Shown: piece after piece, positions 5,363 through 7,797 of the stretch
Layout of the letters: every line of letters starts with the position of its first letter
Numbering within the stretch: position 1 is the first letter of the stretch
Origin: Desulfobulbaceae bacterium UBA2775
Lineage (GTDB): Bacteria; Desulfobacterota; Desulfobulbia; Desulfobulbales; Desulfocapsaceae
Direction of reading: 5' to 3'
DNA: 7,797 nt
Assembly (NCBI GenBank): GCA_002352445.1
Contig: DEIL01000019.1
Span: forward strand, 1-7,797
Made by a program: the position numbers and the translations under genes
Notes under the pieces: model-generated
What the model saw: the letters and a program-made list of their open reading frames with translations, nothing else
Database searches by the model: none
Told to the model about the DNA's origin: nothing

Positions 5363-6564
5363 GTATGAAAAATTTTGATCCGGCCAGTAATATTCAAGGC
5401 TTAAAACAATTTGGTGAATTTGGTGGTGTTAATCCGTCAATTACAGACTCTTCAACTTTCACCTTCATGACAGCAAGGACCATGCTGGACACTTTTCATG
5501 GAGAAGCAGAGGGTTGTTTCCTGTATGCCCGTCATTGGAATCCAAGCAATAAATACTTGGCAGATGCGCTTGCAGCCATGGAAGGAACTGAAAATGCTTG
5601 GGTTACAGGGTCAGGTATGGCTGCTATTACCGCCGTATTCTTACAACTTTGTAATACCGGCGATCATATTGTCAGCAGTATTACTACCTATGGTGGAACT
5701 TATGCTTTCTTAAAAAACTATTTACCAAAATTTAATATCGATGTCACTTTTGTTGATATTACAGATTTAGATGCTGTAGAAAAAGCCATTCGTCCAACTA
5801 CCAAAATGGTATATACCGAAACAATGACCAACCCTTTATTGCAGATTTCTGATATTCCTGCTTTGTCTGGAATAACTAAACGGCACAATATTCAATTGGT
5901 TGTGGACAATACATTTACTCCTATGATTTTCGCACCTTTTTTGCTGGGTGCTGATATCGTTGTTTACTCCATGACCAAATACATAAATGGAAAAAACGAT
6001 ACTATTGCGGGTGCTATTTGTGCATCAAATCAATTTGTTCTGGACATAACCGATGTGAATGATGGAACAGCTATGCTCTTAGGGCCGGTATTAGATCCTT
6101 TGCGTTCTTCCAGTATATTAAAAAATCTTCATACACTCCATATCAGGATGAAACAGCACAGTAAAAATGGAATGCACCTTGCTAAGCGATTTAGAGACAT
6201 TGGATTAGAATACATTTATCCAGGCATGCCTGATCATCCTCAATACGAATTAATGAAAAGCATGATGAATGAGGAATATGGTTTTGGAGGAATGATTGCT
6301 ATCAATATGGAAACTCCTGAGAGAGCAGCCACTCTAATGGAATCTATGCAATTGAAAAATGCTGGTTATCATGCAGTAAGTTTAGGCTATTTTAAAACTT
6401 TATTTAGCAATTCCAGTAAAAGCACATCCTCAGAAGTTCCAGAAAACGTTCAGCATCAAATGGGCATGTCACCAGGATTGATACGTTTTTCTGTTGGGTT
6501 GGATAACGATATCGAAGCAACTTTTCAATTGATTAAAGAAAGTTTGAAAGATTTAAAAGCCTAA
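5359..6564 (+). CDS. PLP-dependent Cys/Met metabolism enzyme (methionine gamma-lyase / cystathionine gamma-synthase family)
   Basis: Enzymes of this family use pyridoxal phosphate for gamma-elimination or gamma-replacement on sulfur amino acids and homoserine esters. The 401-residue length is normal. Visible motifs are YARHWNPSN (Y56 and R58 bind PLP phosphate of the neighbouring subunit), TGSGMAAI (83-90), TTYGGTY (Y111 stacks on PLP), VVDNTFTP (D183 binds the pyridine N), SMTKYINGKND (Schiff-base K207) and SPGLIRFSVGLDN (R376 binds substrate carboxylate). The Cys of true methionine gamma-lyases (LYGCT) is Gly113 here, and the usual Thr-His near 355 reads STSSEVPEN, so the substrate is open: cystathionine, homocysteine or an acylhomoserine are candidates. 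AAAGGG lies 8 nt before ATG 5359. The gene is clearly AT-richer than the ATPase genes and resembles a Bacteroidetes-type subgroup as I remember it, suggesting transfer. Confidence 0.92.
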   Translation: MSMKNFDPASNIQGLKQFGEFGGVNPSITDSSTFTFMTARTMLDTFHGEAEGCFLYARHWNPSNKYLADALAAMEGTENAWVTGSGMAAITAVFLQLCNTGDHIVSSITTYGGTYAFLKNYLPKFNIDVTFVDITDLDAVEKAIRPTTKMVYTETMTNPLLQISDIPALSGITKRHNIQLVVDNTFTPMIFAPFLLGADIVVYSMTKYINGKNDTIAGAICASNQFVLDITDVNDGTAMLLGPVLDPLRSSSILKNLHTLHIRMKQHSKNGMHLAKRFRDIGLEYIYPGMPDHPQYELMKSMMNEEYGFGGMIAINMETPERAATLMESMQLKNAGYHAVSLGYFKTLFSNSSKSTSSEVPENVQHQMGMSPGLIRFSVGLDNDIEATFQLIKESLKDLKA

Positions 6565-6630
6565 TATAGGTGGATCAATTCTTGTTAGTGATGAAGGGTT
6601 CCATCCCAGGATGTCCATAGTGCTCCATGC

Positions 6631-6650
6631 CGGTCGTACAAATTCGACCG
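6631..6650 (+). repeat. Perfect hairpin after the PLP enzyme gene
   Basis: CGGTCG (6631-6636) and CGACCG (6645-6650) form a 6-bp GC-rich stem with an 8-nt loop, 67 nt after the stop codon of the PLP enzyme. It could help end that transcript, but the following ACAACACTTCTTATTTC is not a proper T tract, so I call it a hairpin only. Confidence 0.4.
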
Positions 6651-6660
6651 ACAACACTTC

Positions 6661-6756
6661 TTATTTCTCGCCTGTAAACCCAACCGTCAAAAGATTATTC
6701 GAATAGGAATTATCAATAATCTGAAATGCTCCATTTCGGACAAGTTTTTTAGGCAT
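6661..6756 (-). CDS. Possible small ORF, 31 residues, unknown
   Basis: An ATG at 6756 with AGGAG 3 nt upstream (rather close) opens a frame beginning MPKKLVRNGAFQIIDNSYSN and ending TVGFTGEK, with a TAA stop at 6661-6663. After the stop the same frame stays open for another 34 codons, reading for example SVEFVRPAWSTMDILGWNPS, until a TAA at the end of the PLP gene. This pattern could be a decayed gene with a nonsense mutation. I know no matching family; a short real peptide or chance are both possible. Confidence 0.27.
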   Translation of the reverse strand: MPKKLVRNGAFQIIDNSYSNNLLTVGFTGEK

Positions 6757-6858
6757 GATCTCCTACAAACTGATAAGGAAAAAGAGTAATGTAAGCGAAT
6801 TTTTTCTCATACCGTGAGAGTTCTGAGTTATGAGAATAACATTTAGCTGATCTCATTA

Positions 6859-6879
6859 TTGAAGCATCTTTTGTATTCA
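6859..6879 (+). repeat. Direct repeat copy 1
   Basis: TTGAAGCATCTTTTGTATTCA matches copy 2 at 7240-7260 in 19 of 21 positions, at a distance of 381 bp. The two copies bracket the candidate small RNA. They may be traces of a duplication, or binding sites. Confidence 0.55.
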
Positions 6880-7029
6880 AATGAAGACATGTCAGCAAGA
6901 TTAGATCACCAATAATATGCAGTCCAGTAATAGTGTTTTTTACAGAAGCAAACTAAGCATTTTAGTCCCATATTGAACGACTTAGTCCCCGACCGACGCT
7001 GGCAATAAGCCAATAACAACGGAAAAACA

Positions 7030-7058
7030 TTGACTTATTATAATCTTCACAGTATACT
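7030..7058 (+). promoter_or_regulatory. Near-consensus sigma70 promoter
   Basis: TTGACT (7030-7035) and TATACT (7053-7058) are separated by the optimal 17 bp; each differs from consensus at one position. Transcription should start near 7065. No gene starts within the next 290 bases, so the direct product is the structured RNA ending at the terminator near 7196. Confidence 0.78.
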
Positions 7059-7064
7059 ATCTGC

Positions 7065-7196
7065 TCAAGAATCGTGAAATGGTCATTCAATTCCTGTTAC
7101 TGACCTGTACAGCCTGACATTGCAACATATGTTAGGCACAGGGTAGGTATCGCAGCATTTTCAGGTAGCGAACGAGGAATTCCTTACCCATTTTTT
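7065..7196 (+). ncRNA. Candidate small RNA (or attenuated leader of the PilZ gene)
   Basis: About 130 nt follow the strong promoter and end at an intrinsic terminator. Within it, GGTCA (7081-7085) pairs with TGACC (7101-7105), and GCCTGACAT (7112-7120) pairs over 9 bp with one wobble with ATGTTAGGC (7129-7137), leaving an 8-nt loop. The terminator stem is the third structure. A 12-codon frame (7079-7117, MVIQFLLLTCTA) lacks a ribosome binding site and is probably not translated. The RNA matches no riboswitch class or small RNA that I know. It could act in trans or control read-through into the PilZ gene about 170 nt further on. Confidence 0.55.
7141..7196 (+). terminator. Intrinsic terminator of the candidate small RNA
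   Basis: GGGTAGG (7141-7147) pairs with CCTTACCC (7182-7189) with one bulged T. The stem encloses a smaller TCGC/GCGA hairpin (7150-7153 and 7168-7171) and is followed by A and six T (7191-7196). The basal stem is GC-rich and sits directly on the T tract, as expected of a Rho-independent terminator. Confidence 0.6.
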
Positions 7197-7239
7197 GAAG
7201 CACGTACATGCCGCAGATTCCCCCATCTCCGAATTTTTC

Positions 7240-7260
7240 TTGAAACATCTTTTGTATTTA
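7240..7260 (+). repeat. Direct repeat copy 2
   Basis: TTGAAACATCTTTTGTATTTA, 19 of 21 positions identical to copy 1 at 6859-6879. It directly adjoins the 14-bp palindrome at 7261, so it may lie within the control region of the PilZ gene. Confidence 0.55.
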
Positions 7261-7274
7261 GTTGTCTAGACAAC
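7261..7274. promoter_or_regulatory. Perfect 14-bp palindrome, GntR/HutC-like operator
   Basis: GTTGTCTAGACAAC is its own reverse complement. The GTCTAGAC core is like operators of the GntR/HutC family (for example the DasR-type TGGTCTAGACCA). It lies 92 bp upstream of the PilZ start codon. No GntR gene is present in the window, so the regulator would act in trans. Confidence 0.45.
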
Positions 7275-7366
7275 AGAACAAACACCCTTCACCTATCTAC
7301 TCAATGCAGCATATGGGTTTTCTGAGTGAAGGAATCAAAATTTAATCTCAACGCAGGGCGGTGAAA

Positions 7367-7738
7367 ATGAACAAGCGACGCCACCAAAGAACTGAAGTGC
7401 AAAATGTAGTTGCCAATCTTTCAGATGGAGTTAATTTCTTCTCAGGAACCGTAAAGGATGTTTCCCGTGCCGGCATGTCATTGACTGACATTCCCAAAGA
7501 ACTGCACGATTGTGGGAAAGAGTTGTCAATAATCGTTTCCGCAAAGGGCAAAGATTACAAAATGCTGGTCGTGCCAAAATGGATTAGTAAGAATTATTCC
7601 GAAACACGAATGGGCTTAGTAATTCTCGACGCTCCTTTAGATTGGACTTTATTTGTAATGAATTATGAACCAACAGATGAAGATATCTGGGCTGCGACTA
7701 AATACTGGGCTGCGACTACGCATTTACCGGATTGTTAA
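7367..7738 (+). CDS. Single-domain PilZ protein (c-di-GMP-binding)
   Basis: PilZ proteins bind c-di-GMP and pass the signal to partners controlling motility, surface polysaccharide or transcription. The 123-residue product shows both signature motifs: RxxxR at R4-R8 (KRRHQRTE) and D/NxSxxG at D31-G36 (KDVSRAGMS), with beta-barrel-like sequence following to about residue 95. It has no other domain, so it is a stand-alone adaptor whose partner is unknown. The start is ATG 7367 with AGGG 8 nt upstream; the in-frame GTG 7361 sits too close to that site. The C-terminus carries an in-frame duplication, WAATKY then WAATTH (108-119). Upstream lie a GntR-like palindrome and the candidate small RNA; no promoter of its own is clear, so read-through from the promoter at 7030 is possible. 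Confidence 0.85.
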   Translation: MNKRRHQRTEVQNVVANLSDGVNFFSGTVKDVSRAGMSLTDIPKELHDCGKELSIIVSAKGKDYKMLVVPKWISKNYSETRMGLVILDAPLDWTLFVMNYEPTDEDIWAATKYWAATTHLPDC

Positions 7739-7797
7739 AAGTTCAAATTTACGAGAGAATTTCTGTATATTTTTGATTTGAGCTGAAAGATTTGAAG

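Larger units (their letters stand above)
6565..7029. other. Non-coding stretch after the PLP enzyme gene
   Basis: No convincing gene is present. Visible elements are the CGGTCG/CGACCG inverted repeat (6631-6650), the small minus-strand ORF (6661-6756), an 8-bp inverted repeat TTCTCATA/TATGAGAA (6804-6811 and 6829-6836), one copy of a 21-bp direct repeat (6859-6879), and two TTAGTCCC octamers exactly 20 bp apart (6962-6969, 6982-6989). The octamers lie about 40-70 bp upstream of the -35 box at 7030 and could be an activator site. Confidence 0.4.

Noticed and set aside
5498..5713. 71-codon frame inside the PLP enzyme gene
   Set aside because: Out-of-frame shadow of a clearly coding sequence.
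6565..7360. CRISPR array or tRNA in the long spacer
   Set aside because: Only two diverged repeat copies 381 bp apart and no cloverleaf-like sequence; neither structure is present.
7348..7551. Minus-strand 67-codon frame opposite the PilZ gene
   Set aside because: Antisense to a gene with both PilZ motifs; no start signal.

Overview
The window looks like bacterial chromosome, plausibly from a free-living, c-di-GMP-using anaerobe of the Desulfobacterota (former Deltaproteobacteria) type. The grounds are a V/A-type ATPase operon, a GEMM-I (c-di-GMP-I) riboswitch and a PilZ protein in a genome of medium GC. That assignment is inference; there is no rRNA or other phylogenetic marker here.

Bases 1-3611 (minus strand) hold the promoter-proximal end of a V/A-type ATPase operon. 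The order of transcription is peripheral-stalk subunit H/G, central-stalk connector C, membrane stator I, then the proteolipid ring subunit K, which runs off the left edge. Spacing is tight (27 nt, a 17-nt overlap, 23 nt), as in one polycistronic unit. The catalytic A/B and other subunits are presumably beyond base 1.

Upstream of the operon, still on the minus strand, bases 3984-4119 form a complete regulatory cassette: a sigma70 promoter, a GEMM-I aptamer, and an intrinsic terminator whose 5' arm is the 3' end of the aptamer. This architecture predicts a c-di-GMP-controlled transcription switch. A strong ribosome binding site and a start codon follow, but that frame closes after 14 codons in sequence resembling the 3' end (domains V-VI) of a group II intron. 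The original target gene appears to have been cut off. The riboswitch is now either orphaned or reads into the V-ATPase operon about 360 nt further on.

Bases 4120-5358 are mostly intergenic. They contain one small two-helix membrane protein (minus strand), a possible 40-codon ORF, a candidate operator palindrome and a 111-codon stop-free frame without a start. That frame ends in an ATGA overlap with the next gene. The next gene (5359-6564, plus) is a complete PLP-dependent Cys/Met-metabolism enzyme of the methionine gamma-lyase / cystathionine gamma-synthase fold. It is visibly AT-richer than the ATPase genes and resembles a subgroup I associate with Bacteroidetes, so horizontal acquisition is likely.

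Bases 6565-7366 carry no convincing protein gene but are rich in signals. They include a near-consensus promoter (TTGACT-17-TATACT) followed by about 130 nt with two hairpins and an intrinsic terminator (candidate small RNA or attenuated leader), a perfect 14-bp GntR/HutC-like palindrome and a diverged 21-bp direct repeat. The window ends with a single-domain PilZ c-di-GMP-binding protein (7367-7738, plus). The region therefore carries two separate types of c-di-GMP sensor, one RNA and one protein, close to an ion-translocating ATPase.
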